A stretch of 64,000 bases of DNA. Source: Daldinia sp. FL1419 (lineage: Eukaryota; Ascomycota; Sordariomycetes; Xylariales; Hypoxylaceae). Every line of letters begins with the position of its first letter. The first letter of the stretch is position 1. Both the position numbers and the translations under genes were made by a program. Positions 10,433 through 23,659 of the stretch are shown here, one piece after another. The stretch covers positions 1-64,000 of the forward strand of contig MU623437.1 in assembly GCA_025201765.1 (NCBI GenBank). The letters are read 5' to 3'. The notes beneath the pieces are model-generated. The model was not told the DNA's origin. It saw only the letters and a program-made list of their open reading frames with translations, and searched no databases.

Positions 10433-12752
10433 ATGGCGCACGACGAGGTGGAATCAGACGGCCATAGGCGCAGAGATCCCAATGCGCATCATAAGCGGCA
10501 CAAGAAACGAAGATCTAGAGAACATGGCTCGAGAAGGCCGATGTCTGATTCGGAGGGAGTGCCACGGGGTACTGGTCAGAAGCTGTCAATGGGCGCCCTC
10601 GCTCAATTGAACCAGCACAATTCCCTCGAACCGACGGAGGAACCACCGAAACAACGGGAGCGCAAACCAAAGCGAGACAGGCCTCGACGAGAGGAATACA
10701 AGATTGTCGATGTTGAGTATGAGTCACCTAGAAGAGTGAGGCGCTCGAGAGGCGACTATACTCAGTCAGAAGGAGAGTATGATTCGCCTAGAAGAGAACG
10801 CCGGCGGACGAGGGAATACCGAGATGGAGAAAGAGCACGGGAAAGAGGATACGACTCGCAAGATATAGATGAAAGACGACACCGCCGGCGGCGTCGCAAT
10901 ATAGAGACGGAGGACGAAGAGGAAATACCTAGAGAAAAGGAACGAAGACATCGCAAAAGGGACCGAAGAGTGGTTAGCGGGGCCGTCGTAGAAGAAGGGA
11001 GGGCAACGTCGAGGATGAGAGGAGGAGCCGCTAGTAAACATAGCAGCTATGACAGTTACGATAGCATCGCAAAGGAGAAGGCAGGTATGCAATGGAACAT
11101 ACCACCGGCAGTCAGGAAGAAAAAACGATGTGGGTATAGTAGATCTCCAAGTAGGCATGTTATTAACATCAGAAATAGGGATTATAGCAGGCGTTGCACT
11201 TGTGGTGCTCATCATCATCATAGTGGTGGCAGTCGTCGTGAGCAAGAAGAATCAAGTAAACGGCTCTAATAATCACAAGTCTAACCTCAACGACATCTCA
11301 CCAAATAGTGTTCCCCCAGCTGCTCGGGGAACTTATCTGGACCCTTTCACATGGTATGACACGACAGACTTCAATCTGACCTATACGAACGAGACGGTGG
11401 GTGATTTACCGGTTATGGGGCTTTTCATGGACTGGGACGACTCTACGTCCGCTAACGATAAGGTCCCGGCCATTGAAAAGTCATGGGGCGACTACGCCAA
11501 AACGCCGGCGCGTGGCGTCAACTTGGGTGGCTGGCTATCTCTAGAACCTTTCATTACGCCTTCACTATTCAACTACGACAGTAGATTGGGAATCATCGAC
11601 GAGTGGACTCTATGCAAACATCTCGGCCCTAAAACGGCAGCTTCCACGCTCGAAAAGCATTATGCAACCTTTGTTACAGAGCAGACCTTCCAGGAGATAC
11701 AGGCAGCAGGTTTAGATCACGTACGCATCCCTTACAGTTACTGGGCGGTGCAAACTTACGATGACGACCCATATGTCTTCCGCACTTCGTGGCGCTATCT
11801 CCTGCGCGCGATCGAGTGGGCCCGTAAATACGGCCTACGGGTGAACCTCGATCTTCATGCCTTGCCTGGAAGTCAAAATGGTTGGAATCACAGCGGCAGA
11901 CAAGGCGTTGTCAACTGGCTCAACGGCACCGATGGCGACTTGAACTCGCAGCGATCGCTGGACGTGCATGATCGCCTCACCAAATTCTTCGCTCAAGATC
12001 GTTACAAGAATATTATCACCTTCTACGGCCTAGCGAACGAACCGCGCATGGTGTCACTCTCTGCAGACGCCGTCATCTCCTGGACAGGACAGGCTTATGA
12101 CCTGGTGCGTAAGAACGGGATAAACGCCAATGTAGTGTTCGGTGATGGCTTCATGGGCTTGGGCAACTGGCAGGGTAAGCTCACGGGAAAGAGCGGCTTA
12201 GTACTTGACGTGCACCAGTATGTAATCTTCAACAATGATCAGATTGTGTACTCGCACCAAAAGAAGGTGCAGTACGCCTGCGACGGATGGACGCAGCAGA
12301 CGCAAATGAGCATGGACACGTCTACCGGCTTTGGCCCCACCATGTTTGCGGAGTGGTCTCAGGCCGATACCGATTGCGCCAAGTACCTTACCAACGTAGG
12401 CTGGGGCAACCGCTGGATGGGCACTTACGACTCGGGCAACTCGTCCACCGAGGCTCTAACTCCCAAGTGCCCGACTGAGGACGACACCTGCACCTGCGAC
12501 GGCGCAAACGCCGACCCGGGCTCCTACTCGGGCACGTACAAGAAATTCCTTAAGATGTTCGCCGAGGCCCAGATGACTAGCTTCGAGAAGGGCTACGGCT
12601 GGTGGTACTGGACTTGGGATACTGAGGACGCTCCCCAGTGGAGTTACAAGAAGGGGCTTGCCGCCGGCATACTTCCCGAGAAGGCGTATGATAAGGACTT
12701 TAATTGCGACGCAGACGTGCCTGACTTCTCAGATTTGAGCGAGACGTATTGA
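10433..12752 (+). CDS. exgD: membrane-anchored glucan 1,3-beta-glucosidase D (GH5)
   Basis: Type II membrane exo-1,3-beta-glucanase that acts at the cell surface in wall glucan remodelling. Exons 10433-11129 and 11179-12752, about 756 residues. Residues 1-230 are a very basic and acidic, Arg/Glu-rich cytosolic tail. The 49-base intron joins KKKR to a strongly hydrophobic segment (IIAGVALVVLIIIIVVAVVV, about 234-254). The luminal GH5 domain shows ARGVNLGGWLSLEPFITPSLF, LDLHALPGSQNGWNHSGR, the acid/base Glu in GLANEPRM (near 519) and the nucleophile Glu in MFAEWSQADTDC (near 623). Several NxS/T sites are present. Without the intron the two halves are in different frames. Similar in order to Aspergillus ExgD, slightly shorter. 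Confidence 0.92.
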
Positions 12753-14052
12753 TCGACGGGCCTATAGCGGTTGAATAATGTTGGGCCGCATTATTGGCTC
12801 TTGCTCAGTTTTTGCTTTTTCTATCTTTCCCTTTCCCTTTTAGGCTTTGCGTGGGGGTTGGCGGCGTCTGAGGAGGCTGGAAAGGACCGGACCGGTGTGT
12901 GCTTAGAGTTCGGCATCTCAACCGTCTGCCTATCTCCTTGCATCTCTGGCAATTCTAGGGAATTGGTGTATGGGAGCTAAAGCCGGGTGGATCTATTGTA
13001 GAAAGGGCTTACCAATCACAAAAGATTACCAATTGCGTCCCAGCGATCCGGAGGAGAGGCACACACGGTACGTTAGGTAGACAGAATCGACATGTCATGT
13101 CAGGAAGCAAGTAAGCAGCGATGTCGATCCAGCTAAATTATCAAGCCGGGTTTCACGGACGAGTCAAAGGGTAGAGTGGCTGACAGAAGCCGAGTAGGAA
13201 GGATTAACCGCGGATATCCCGCATCCGGTGGCGTCTACTTCGGCACCCATAGAAGCCGGAGGGACAGAACGTTATCTCGCGCGCATAAGATTGGTTGTAA
13301 CTATGGAGCGTTTTGCATATATGGATTGGCAGGCAGGCAGATTTTATTGACATATATATTGGTTATGGTACATGAAGTAGGGAGGGAAGAAACGGGGGGT
13401 GGAAGGGGTGGGAAGGCGGGTAATGAGAGAAGCGAATGTGGTTTAGGTAGTAGCCATGAGATGAGCTGTGTATATACTCTACGGAGAAAATTGACGATTG
13501 CAAGAGGTAATAATGGCAGACTAATTAGCGCACCGGTCTGGGTTTGTTTTGTTTTCGGCCGAGATGTATTGGCACCCCATCCTACGGTGCGGCTCTCCCT
13601 TTCCGAATTATTGTATTAGGCGGGATCCGCGGGATCCGCCTTGCATGGCAATGTGTGCCAAAAGGGTGGTTATGAGGCTCTGCGATTCAAAAAGCAAATG
13701 TCAAAACGGAAGAAACAACGTAGCATGCATACATGGGTTAGAGAGAAGATCTCGGTGTGGCTACCGGGAGTGTTTGGGTCGGGCCTCTAGGAAGGCAAAC
13801 CGTTATACACCGAAGCCGATGATGTAGGGTGGGGGCGAGACGACGAAAAGGAGGCTGATGAAACATGCGGTCGAGCTCTCATCTTTGACTTGCCGCGTTT
13901 CGCGTCCCCCCCTAGTCACAGAGTCGCATTGCGGCTGATCCTACATTGATTTTCCTTTGGCTGACAGATTCGCCGGTTGACAGGAAAAATCTAGATCGAC
14001 CACGGCGAGCGCAGCGGATCAGGAGAGAGCCGAGAAGTGGCTTCATATGACC

Positions 14053-14079
14053 GCGTCTGGTGCGTCTGGTGCGTCTGAT
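14053..14079. repeat. 3 x 9-bp tandem repeat
   Basis: Three copies of GCGTCTGGT, the last with a single change (GCGTCTGAT), in the gene-poor region. Confidence 0.75.
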
Positions 14080-17000
14080 ATCGGTGTTTGAATCGAATCA
14101 ACTGCCTACGGAAGAGCCCGAATTCCGCATCGCGAGGCTGAGGGACCGGGGATTGGGTCATACTACCGCGTATACTGAATAAGCGACTCGTTCGATAGTA
14201 AAGAGGTGGAAATAAAGTACGAAATAAGCGTGATTACTCAGGTAGGCAGGCTAGCAGGCTAGCTGAATGTCCTGTAAATGATCCTACATCGTCAGATACC
14301 TCTTATTGCATGTTCACCTTCCAGCTGCCCAGACGATACGATACACCTGAACCAAATCCGGAGAAGGGCCGACCCGTGCGTAATCATGTCCCAAGCTTAA
14401 CCCACGATCTAAAAATGACTGTGACAGCCTTGTGCTATAGGAAAGATGACAGGATGGAATGCGGAGAGCCTGGTTTGTAGACTGTCTGTTCTGTTCCACC
14501 TGTTACTGTCTTACTAGACCAAAGGACTGCTGCCGTGCTATAGCCGTCTTGAATATGTGCCAAGTCTACGGCTGGTTGCGGTTCGCATTTTACTTCCACA
14601 CTCAGACAAGCTTATTCAAAAGTCCAAGAATGTAGATATGTAGCGAAGGCGAGAATGTAGATTCCAGCAGATCTTTGAAGAAACTAGGAAGCGCGCCATT
14701 CAACCTCATTTAGGTAAATCCGTACGTCTAACCACATTAGAGTGTTATTTTGATGCGCAAATACGACCTTCTCTGTCGATTATCCCCCGATCTTGATCTA
14801 CAAGAATAATGATTACGAATTCGTAGCAGGAAAACAACAACAATAACAACAACATGTGTAGTTGTACGCAAAAGCAGGAGCTGCACTAGTGCCGCCCGCA
14901 TCTGCGGCCGTAAAGATGCTTCCACAGCTGAATCCCAGCACGAGTGCCGAGAGACACGTCGATTGATACTGCAAAGGTATCAATTCATGGCCGTCGCGGT
15001 CGGAAGTAGCACTTAGGCTTCCGAATACACCAATTTGCCAATTCTTCGTGGCGATTCAACATTCTTCTTATCTCTTGTCGCTCCAGACTCAGATGCTATC
15101 GAGCGCCACCTTATATCGAATGATGTTAAACGTTCTAGCTAGACGAGTTATTGGCTGTTCTTTTATGCGATGTACGGCGCCACATAATGATGTGTTGACC
15201 CGAGTGTACGAGCCGTAGGACGTACTTCTCCTCATCTATACCTCCCAGCCCGTCGGGCCCAGCTACAGGTGAGCTTATTGGTGGCTTTGCAGGCGTGCTT
15301 GTTGTTTCGAACACTTGGCAATACGTGTATTGGTTGACTGCTAGAGGCCTTAGCGGCGGCCTTGTAACCTCGTATCAGGTTTTCAATATATGCCCACAAC
15401 CGACGTACGAGGAGAGCAAATGAACGTGCCTTCTACGCAAGATATGATACTTTACCAAATTGACGGGTTGCTTGCTTTTAGTCGCTCTCATACCTGCAGG
15501 CGCAAAATATGACACCTACTTTCTCACTCCACCCCCTTGATAATATCGAAGTAGGCCTCGGGAATGTCTCTGCATTGGTGACTATGATCGTAAAGGGTAG
15601 ATAGATGAGTCTTGCGTAAGCATGCCGAATAGTTAAATTGGCGTAGCCTAGAAGCGACTTAGTGTTCTCTGTCCGGAAGTCCGACTATCTGTTTACTATA
15701 GCTACCTACCTACCATAGGCAGGTAGGCCAGGGAGTTTCCTTTTTGGGGGAGCTCTTGTCCGTTGTGATGAAACGTCATCCAGCGCCTTGCCCATACCAG
15801 GCAATTGTACGGCCATATTTGATCCAGAGGCTTATTATCGACACTGTCTATAAGTTGCCAAGGATATGTAGGCTCTAAGCCTTGCAGCCTAACGTGACTC
15901 ACGACGTCGAGTACTGATAATGTAAATCCCTTATGAGAGCCAAGCTGATACTGTAGTGAATTACTGTGGTGAGACATAGGGTACGTAGTCGAAAGCTGCT
16001 CGAAATATTTTTGTAATCGCTTTGTAAGGTTTCCACGGGCCATCGTGATCTTGCATGTCCGAAGCAACTTTTCCAAGTTAAAGTTCTGTGTGACCGGTTG
16101 GGATGAACTGTAGAACACCTCATTGTAGGTAACGCCATTCTTATGTGCAGCATGCTTCGAACCGTGACATCATGCGTGAAACCACGACGAGTAACTGCAA
16201 TATCAATATGCGACGAATGCCCACGTCTTTCATGAGTTGGTCATGTCTAGGACCGCTCATACTGCCTCGAGCCGGGCTGCATTTGAAAAGGCGCTTCCCA
16301 AGTTGCACGAAGCTTGTAGCCGTCCAGCTGGTTTCCTTGGACTGTAATTCTTGATGAGCTTCCATCCAAATTGAGCATTATTCCTAGCCACTAGCCATTT
16401 GCCACAGTTTGTTGAGATGTACACTAGCCACTTGGGTAGTAATCTATCCCTACGGCTACTTATTCTATGGCTTCTTGTCCTCCCCAGTTCGTGTAGCCCA
16501 GATTATATTGCAACGCGCGAGGGTTGTATGCATGTGAAACACGTGACTTTAATTGTGAATGGACCGACCTGTAAAGACAGCTCTTGGGCTACTCAAGTGC
16601 CGTGCTTATGGGGTTCAGGTATAACTGACCCATACTATTGCATGATCCTCTAAAGGATTGGCATGTTGTGTCGCCCCGGTCCATCTGGCCAAGGGCAGGG
16701 CTGATATGCCCTATGATATCTCACGATGGAAGTAGTGCCGGCGTTAAAAAAAGAGGCGAATATACTAGTGGAAAGACCGCATCTACTATCCACGACGGGT
16801 ATAAGGGGAATAACAAGCCTTCAGTGGGGTTGCATTCCGCAAGAACAGCAACACGCTATTCATGCAATGCACGGCATTGCAGCAGCGGACGGTTGGCGCC
16901 GTAGACTACATAGAGTTGGGTAAGCGATCTTAGATGGACAAGACCATATCGAAGCATATAGGGCTTTCATGTGTGTGGACAACCTATCTTGGCTATCTTG

Positions 17001-18907
17001 AATGTCATCCTATCGTGATAATGACGGGTAAAGCAATGTTAATAGATATTGCATGCAACCGCCTGTTAAAATAATTGCGAAAGGACCGTCTAGAAGTCGG
17101 GTGCGGCCTTTCCTTGGTCACACCAATGGTGATCACCACATATTGCCCTTTAGGTGGTGGTAAAACTGGTATAACGAAAGATGAAGGTCTCTTGCAGCGA
17201 AGATCTTCAGGTACCCCGGAGAATTCGGGAAGGTTGGCGATAGGATGCGGACGACCCAGCGGACAAAGAACATCCAGATCAGCATGGCGACCTGCCTATT
17301 TCACTGAGATTTAGCGGGCGGCGGACGTAGCAACAATGTTGGAGCATCTGCAAAGAATTTGGGAATCTCTGTATGCAACAATTCATCCATCGATTCCACG
17401 TCCCAAGTGACGCGTCCAAGAGAAAGCTTCGACCGGACTCGTTCCGCTCTGATTGGTCCCCGTCAAATTTTGAATGCATGCGCATGTGGATTGACCCATG
17501 ACACCCATGATTGACACGGCTGGGACAATTCCTCGGCATTGCATTCTGCGTCTTCCTCCCCAGTCAGGCTCGGCACAACGGAGAAGTAGGCCATGATTCG
17601 ACAACATGTCGCACGCTCGCGTTGGTTATATTCAGCCACCTCCATGCATGTACATAGTAAAGAGCGCCATCCATTTTGACCACAGGGGGACCAATTTGGA
17701 GCTGTTATCGTTGTAATTGGACATACGTACGTACCGATGGCCCATTCATAGTGGTCCCTTATAGATTTATTATCATAGATAGGTAGTCTACGTGTTCTGT
17801 ACGAAAAGATAGATAGAATGCAAGACGTCGGCGTGCTCACCTGCTGGAACTGGAAAAAATGAGCGCACGGGAGTATCGTCCGTGATGAAATAGCGGGATG
17901 GAGAAAGGGGGTTTGAATGGCTCCTACGTTGGTAAATGGAGAATGGAGAATAGAATGAAGCTTATTACTGACATTAGTTAGATTGATACTAGGTAATCCG
18001 TATATGTACCTATGTATGTACGTACCCCTTAAGTCATACAGACCGGACAGGTAAGTATAGGCCTAACCTAGTTTCTAACACTGTTTTTTTTCTGTTGGAC
18101 AAGCAATAGCGATCTTACCCTGTACGTAACGTAAATGCGGCATGGAAAGCACGAAATAGCGGCGGTTATGACAGCGCATACGGTGTACGATACCTGTCCA
18201 AGTACCTATACCCTACGAAAAAGTACATATATGTACTTCTAAATGTACATCCCCCTCAACGACCCCTTAAATGGGCAATCTTAAAAGTACGTCAAATATA
18301 TGCACGTATGTAAAGCGCGCGATAACAACATTGAATTTGTGCACACTTCGCTTAACTAATACATAGAAACAAACATACCTAGTATCTAAGTGTCAGTGAG
18401 GTAAGGTGGTATGCTAAGATAGAGCTTAAGACGCCATGATCTGCCAAGCTATTGTTTGGCTTGTCTGGGGAAACGCTGCATTAACGGTAAAGAGCCCTGT
18501 CGGGGACTGGTCAGTCTTGGGGGGTGGGTGAAGTGGGTGAGAGGACAGCTAAAAATGATGTCGTGCAAGGTTCTCACGTTTTTTATAGTTAGTAATCCAA
18601 GTTTATAGCGTGGTTCGAATCGTATCCTTGGCAGATATCTTGGCGTTGGTTGGTCCGTGCCTGACTGGTCGATTAGACCTTGTGGGGGCTTTTTACTGCA
18701 TTAGAACTTACAATTTTAGGTCTAGCTCACCTTGTCTTTTCGCTTTTTTCTGTTCCCTTTTTGATAGAAAAAATCTTCTGCTTGTTCTTTTATGGGGGAA
18801 CTCCTGTGGGAAAATCCACTTATAGTACCGACTTTTTCTCGATCTATCATAGGACTTCGGCCTTACATGCAATGCAATAAAAAAGAAAAGAAAAAACCAA
18901 AGAACTG

Positions 18908-18929
18908 AAAAAAAAAAAAAAAAAAAAAA
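18908..18929. repeat. A22 homopolymer
   Basis: Uninterrupted run of about 22 A. It follows a stretch rich in AAAAG/AAAAC. It could be a simple slippage tract or the tail of an old retroposed copy, but I see no coding relic before it. Confidence 0.7.
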
Positions 18930-19475
18930 GGGTGTGCCTCGAGAGGGGAACAAATGAATCCAATAATAGTAAGAAATCGAAAAAATACATAGAGATGAAA
19001 TTTTAAAGTTCAGATGATTTTATGAACCCCGCAATTCGATTGAAGGATTAGAGGGAAACTGGGAACGTACAATTTGGGAATGCGGAAATGTAGTAGCCAA
19101 TGAGGGTGCCCTCCTTCCCTCTTTCTCGGTTCACCACTCTACCGACCGATATCGTCAATTCTTTTTTTTTTTTTTTTTCTGGTCTGCTGGCTCACCAAGC
19201 TTCGAGGTCCGTGTCATTGGATCATTGGTGTCGACATCAACTTCTTACTAACCTCACTCTTCCATCTTCTTAACCTTTTGCGCCACCGCCGTTTGAGATC
19301 AATTGATTGGCGCTACAACTTTTTCAATATGAAAATTTCCGACTACTGACATCTCTTCGTCAATATTGTATCATTACGATATTACATTTTGGCTTTTTTT
19401 ATTCTCGTTTTGCTTTCGCTTGATCTGGTCGCTTAAGGTAGCTTGCGTCTACGTTTTATTCACTACCCAAGTTCA

Positions 19476-19510
19476 AGTTCTCAGTTCTCAGTTCTCAGTT
19501 CCCAGTTCTC
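19476..19510. repeat. 5 x 7-bp tandem repeat
   Basis: Five head-to-tail copies of AGTTCTC (the fourth is AGTTCCC), about 1.2 kb upstream of the acuK ATG. Confidence 0.75.
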
Positions 19511-19734
19511 TTAGTTCGTCGTTGATCGTCGAGTCGCTTCGCTAGATGCATTCATATCAGATCTCCTATGCAGTCCGCGCTCTACTCGATCATCCTCGCA
19601 ACGCCGCGCAGCAATAACCGCATACGCAATAGCCTACCCAACTTATCTTCTTACCTGCGTACAGTATATTAGTTACATAGGTCGCCGATCCAAAATAAAA
19701 TACATACATCTCTATTACATGACCTACGCATATA

Positions 19735-19837
19735 CACACACCTACATACACATATCTTACGCATAGACGCACATATACATACATACATACCTACATACCT
19801 ACGTACCTACACACCTACGCACCTACGCACCTACATT
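19735..19837. repeat. ACAT/CTAC-type low-complexity tract
   Basis: A purine-pyrimidine tract made of ACACAC, ATACATAC, CTACATAC and CTACGCAC words, running into a C-rich block. Simple-sequence DNA in the acuK upstream region. Confidence 0.65.
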
Positions 19838-20739
19838 ACTTGGGGCTACCTCTCCATATCCTCCCGCCCCCCCTCCCCCCCCTCCAGGTGTTCTATTCAT
19901 ATCCGAATCGCCGACGACAAAACAAAACTTTGTGCGCCCCAGTACCAAATGCGAACAAGCTCAGACGTTGCGGCTAGCTGCATCACCGTCGACCATCCCG
20001 CATACCACCCAAGCCAGACGCCCCAGTGCCTTATCCGTCGCCGCGTGACTCCATGAGCATAGACCTGTCCCCCCGCGCAGCCCGGCCCGTTCTAATTCTT
20101 GTTCAAACGAAATAACACCCCCCGCGATCTGTACGAAGAGAGCGGATAGACCCGCTCGACGGGGCCCCCAAGCAAGCCTTGTCCCCGTTGCACAAGGAAC
20201 GCCTCTTTGTAACGGGGAACGGGGAAGTAGCCCATTGGCGTCCGCCTTGCTTGACTACGCTGAATACGAGCGGCCTGTCGTTGCGCCGTGCTTGTGCAAG
20301 CCTTCTTGGGGGGTACTGGCCCCTAGACACGGCTGTCGCACCGCGGCAGCGTACAGGGCCAAAATATCCAAGCTAGCGTCCTACGCAGTATCTTTAGCTT
20401 GTTATTACCTCCAGCTTCGATAAACATCTGCTCGGGCGACTTCATTGGCTTGCATACGCCACTCAACTCGATTGCTACTGGACCACGATCCAAGCCGAGG
20501 GTCTGTGCTGAAGTTGAAGGTAAGAGGCGGTGGGAAGACCGTACTAGTGCTTGAAATAGGGAATATTGATATTCTGAGAGAAGTCCCCCCTGCTTCTGAC
20601 TGTGATACTCCTGCGGGGATTCACAAATTTCAGCTATTTGTTGTTTTGGGGCAGTGTGGTTGTGCCAAACTTACCCTTGCCATACCTTTCATCAAGAGTG
20701 GAGAGCTGAAAAGGAGCCATTATATATAACTAAGACAGG

Positions 20740-23028
20740 ATGCCGGAAGACGTTGAGGTAAATGGGACAGAGGTCTCAGATGCCTTGTCCGATAATGAGA
20801 ACGAGTACGACGACATGGAACAACCTATCAAGGACGAAGATGCTAAGATGACTGACCAAAACACGTCGCCTGAGCCTGGTGCCGCCGACCAGTCAGGCGA
20901 GGTCAAGAAGAAGTACGATCCTAAAGATCCCCACCGCCCTAGGAGAAAGAAGGCGAGGCGCGCGTGTTATGCTTGCCAGAGGGCGCATCTTACATGCGGT
21001 AAGTCTCAGCCCTACATCTATGTGCCCAGTCCGACTGTTTCAATGACCCCACAATTGAGCTACGGCCAGCGTGTCTCAGCGTGAATCGTTCGAGACACCA
21101 TGAAGCTAGAACGAGTAGCTTTACTGACACTACTCGACAGGAGACGAGCGCCCTTGCCAAAGGTGTATTAAACGTGGCCTTGCGGATGCTTGCCAAGATG
21201 GGGTCCGGAAGAAAGCCAAATACCTTCATGATGCTCCTCCAGAAGCTTTGCGACCGGTTCTAGGGCCAACTTACAACCCAGCAGTTCACACGAAGCCAAC
21301 GAATGGGAGACACCTCTCCAACGGAAATTCCGAACCGTCACCTTATTATTCTGAAGCCTCTAATTCTTCTACTTATTCTATATTCAATGGTAATGCTCAG
21401 GGCCAGTTATCATCGCTATCTGATAACATGTCTTTCGCTAGCCAGCAGTCGCCAGTGACGCCTGGATTTCAGCCGCCCAACACATCGAGAGCAGCGCAAA
21501 TGGGCTCGATGCAAGTTCCTCAAGTCTCTAGCGAGATGGCCCATAATTTCTCAACCGCCTTGTTCGACCCAAGCAATCCTGCAATATTCAACTTTGATCT
21601 TGAGGGCCTAAATTTTGGGAATCATTATGGCGCGCTTGAATTTGGGATGCTTGGACATATGTCTTCGGGGGCTGCAGAGACACCGCCTCGAGATGCCATA
21701 GCTCATCCTCCCGGAACGGACGTCAATTACGGATCTACACCGGTGTATCGAAACGGAGTTAACCAATACAACCATATGTATGAGAATGGTATGAACGATG
21801 GATTTATGAACGTTGATCCAAGCAACGGCGGCGCATACCCGGGTAATCTACAGCATGGTCTGCCTCATGCATACGCCGTGGCGGCCGCTGGACCGACGCC
21901 GAACAGCCTCGCGAGTCCAAGCACAGACAATACATCAAGTCCGCAGCCCACAGGTTATGGGTTCGACAAGTCGCCAACTGCGAGCACCTATACACCTGCT
22001 AGCTCTCAACCGATCCCCCAGCCTACACGGCAAAAACCCAAATCCTCCAACTCAACGGGACGGTTTGGGCCCCAGTCTATTCTGGGCAAACGACAACGTG
22101 ATCCGTCCGCGATCTATGAGACCGTCACTGAGCCCTACCCATATCTGACTGGATTTCATAATTTAATTGCATTCGTCCAACGGAGATTCTCAGCCAACAA
22201 AACTCTACGCATTGCTAAGTCTCTTGCTAGTATACGGCCTTCTTTTATTGCATGCACGCGAAATCTTAATCGCCAAGACCTCATTTTCATGGAAAAATGC
22301 CTACAACGAACATTATTCGAATATGAGGACTTCATGGGTCATTGTCCCGGCCCAACTATAGTTTGCCGAAGGACTGGTGAAGTAGCAGCTGTAAATAAGG
22401 AGTTCATCGCTCTGACTGGATGGACCAAAAATGTACTGTTAGGAAAAGAGCCCAACATGAACGTCAACAACGGTCGGTCGGGGTCTGAGCTGAGCAGCCT
22501 CGGTAGCACAGGCAAATCCGAGTACACCACACCGCGGCTACGAACAGCTCAGCCCGATTTGGGCAAAACCTCGGAGGGCAGGATACAGCCGGCTTTCATT
22601 GCCGAATTCATGGACGATGATAGTGTGGTTCAATTCTACGAAGATTTCGCTCAGCTGGCTTTTGGCGACAGTCGTGGCCACGTCACGAGAAAATGCCGAC
22701 TCCTCAAGTACCGGACGAAGGAAATGAGCGAGTCTCTAAGTAGCGACGAGTCTTCTCACAAGGACCGACGGAATAGTAGCATTCTGAGCAATAGAGTTAC
22801 GAGGATCGACGGAGAACACGGGATCTCGAAACTCGAAAAAGATGGCAAGATTGACTGCACGTTCTGCTGGACCATCAAACGCGACGTTTTTGATATACCA
22901 ATGTTGATTGTCATGAATGTAAGTTAACTCGTATTACGGTAACCCCTACTCCCTAGATTGGCAGATCGCTGACTTTATTATAGTTCCTACCATGTTACTA
23001 TCGCAATCAGGACCAATTGGCTGTATAA
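20740..23028 (+). CDS. acuK: AcuK/ERT1-type Zn(II)2Cys6 regulator of gluconeogenesis
   Basis: Nuclear transcription activator of gluconeogenic genes such as PEP carboxykinase, in the AcuK/AcuM/Ert1 family. Exons 20740-20998, 21141-22918 and 22984-23028, 693 residues. An acidic N-terminus is followed by PHRPRRKKARRACYACQRAH. The zinc cluster spans intron 1: C76-x2-C79-x6-C86-x5-C92-x2-C95-x8-C104, followed by VRKKAKYLHDAPPEALRP, a hallmark of this family. Residues about 120-390 are Ser/Asn/Pro/Gln-rich. A PAS-like domain follows near MEKCLQRTLFEYEDFMGHC and TIVCRRTGEVAAVNKEF. The C-terminal block CTFCWTIKRDVFDIPMLIV continues through the last 65-base intron into MNFLPC. The expected FLPC ending supports the 45-base terminal exon. 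I separate acuK from acuM only by overall resemblance. Confidence 0.85.
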
Positions 23029-23659
23029 GAACCGACCAGTTGGAGTACACGTATAGAGGCATGCATGTTTTTGGAGGGGATTACCCATTTCTTCGTTCAT
23101 GGAACTACTATATATAGCATGGGAGGCGTTTTGGATGGAGCTCGTATTGTCTTGAGCTCTTCTCCCTTTGAAGGGAGCTGGTCATAATGCATGTTATCTC
23201 AAGGCTAACTAACCATAGGGTAGATACGGTATAGAGCATGGATTTTAAACTCGGTCTTACGACCGAGAGCCACCATGAATTTCATTGATCTAATCTAGGA
23301 TACCAAAAATACCAGCACATCTTGTTCTATGCACCGAATGCACCCCCAGTTGAATTACCCGACCAATATCTGGTCTTGTATAGGAGGACCGCATCTAACA
23401 CATCTCACGTGTTCTAGGTTATCCGGGAAATCCCAACGTGAATGCCTCGGGACGGGTCAATTCGGGTAATCCGCCCCCTCACATCATCAGCCCTCTTACC
23501 CCCCCTTTTGCCCCTCCTGATCGCATTACCCATGTCATATGCCTGTGATATATTACCCATGTGGGTAAGTAAGAAATTAGAATATACCATACGTACGTTT
23601 GTACGCTGGTGACATGTAAGTGTCCCGGCGATACGGTACATGTTTAAGATTGTCGCACT
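23029..23659. other. convergent spacer acuK / fmn1
   Basis: Separates the 3' ends of acuK (+) and riboflavin kinase (-). Contains a near-palindromic CCGGGA/TCCCGG region around 23422-23462. No gene seen. Confidence 0.5.

Larger units (their letters stand above)
12753..20739. other. 8-kb gene-poor region upstream of acuK
   Basis: No convincing gene. Frames at 15702-16118 (-), 16399-16653 (+) and 13176-13619 (+) have no recognisable family. The 78-residue reading from an ATG at 16417 begins with a hydrophobic stretch (LRLLILWLLVL) and has five cysteines, so a small secreted protein cannot be ruled out. From about 17.9 kb on the DNA becomes rich in homopolymer and short-repeat tracts: A22 at 18908-18929, T17 at 19162-19178, AGTTCTC repeats, CTAC-type repeats and a C-rich block at about 19860-19885. 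This looks like extended promoter or leader sequence of the acuK gene. Confidence 0.5.

Noticed and set aside
10766..11245. 159-codon minus-strand frame over exgD
   Set aside because: Antisense shadow of the Arg/Glu-rich exgD tail; no family features.
13176..13619. 147-codon plus-strand frame downstream of exgD
   Set aside because: Repetitive Gly/Arg composition, no domain, no good start context; probably chance in a UTR or spacer.
15702..16170. Open minus-strand frame of about 156 codons in the gene-poor region
   Set aside because: No ATG near its beginning, no motif, no splice partner found; a chance frame of this length is plausible in 64 kb.
16417..16653. 78-codon ORF with a hydrophobic start and five cysteines
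   Set aside because: Could be an effector-like secreted protein, but there is no repeat, propeptide or conserved spacing to support it.
18611..18621. Box B-like GGTTCGAATCG
   Set aside because: No box A or cloverleaf within the needed distance.
20445..20729. 94-codon frame just upstream of acuK
   Set aside because: Not in frame with acuK and with no family features; treated as leader sequence.
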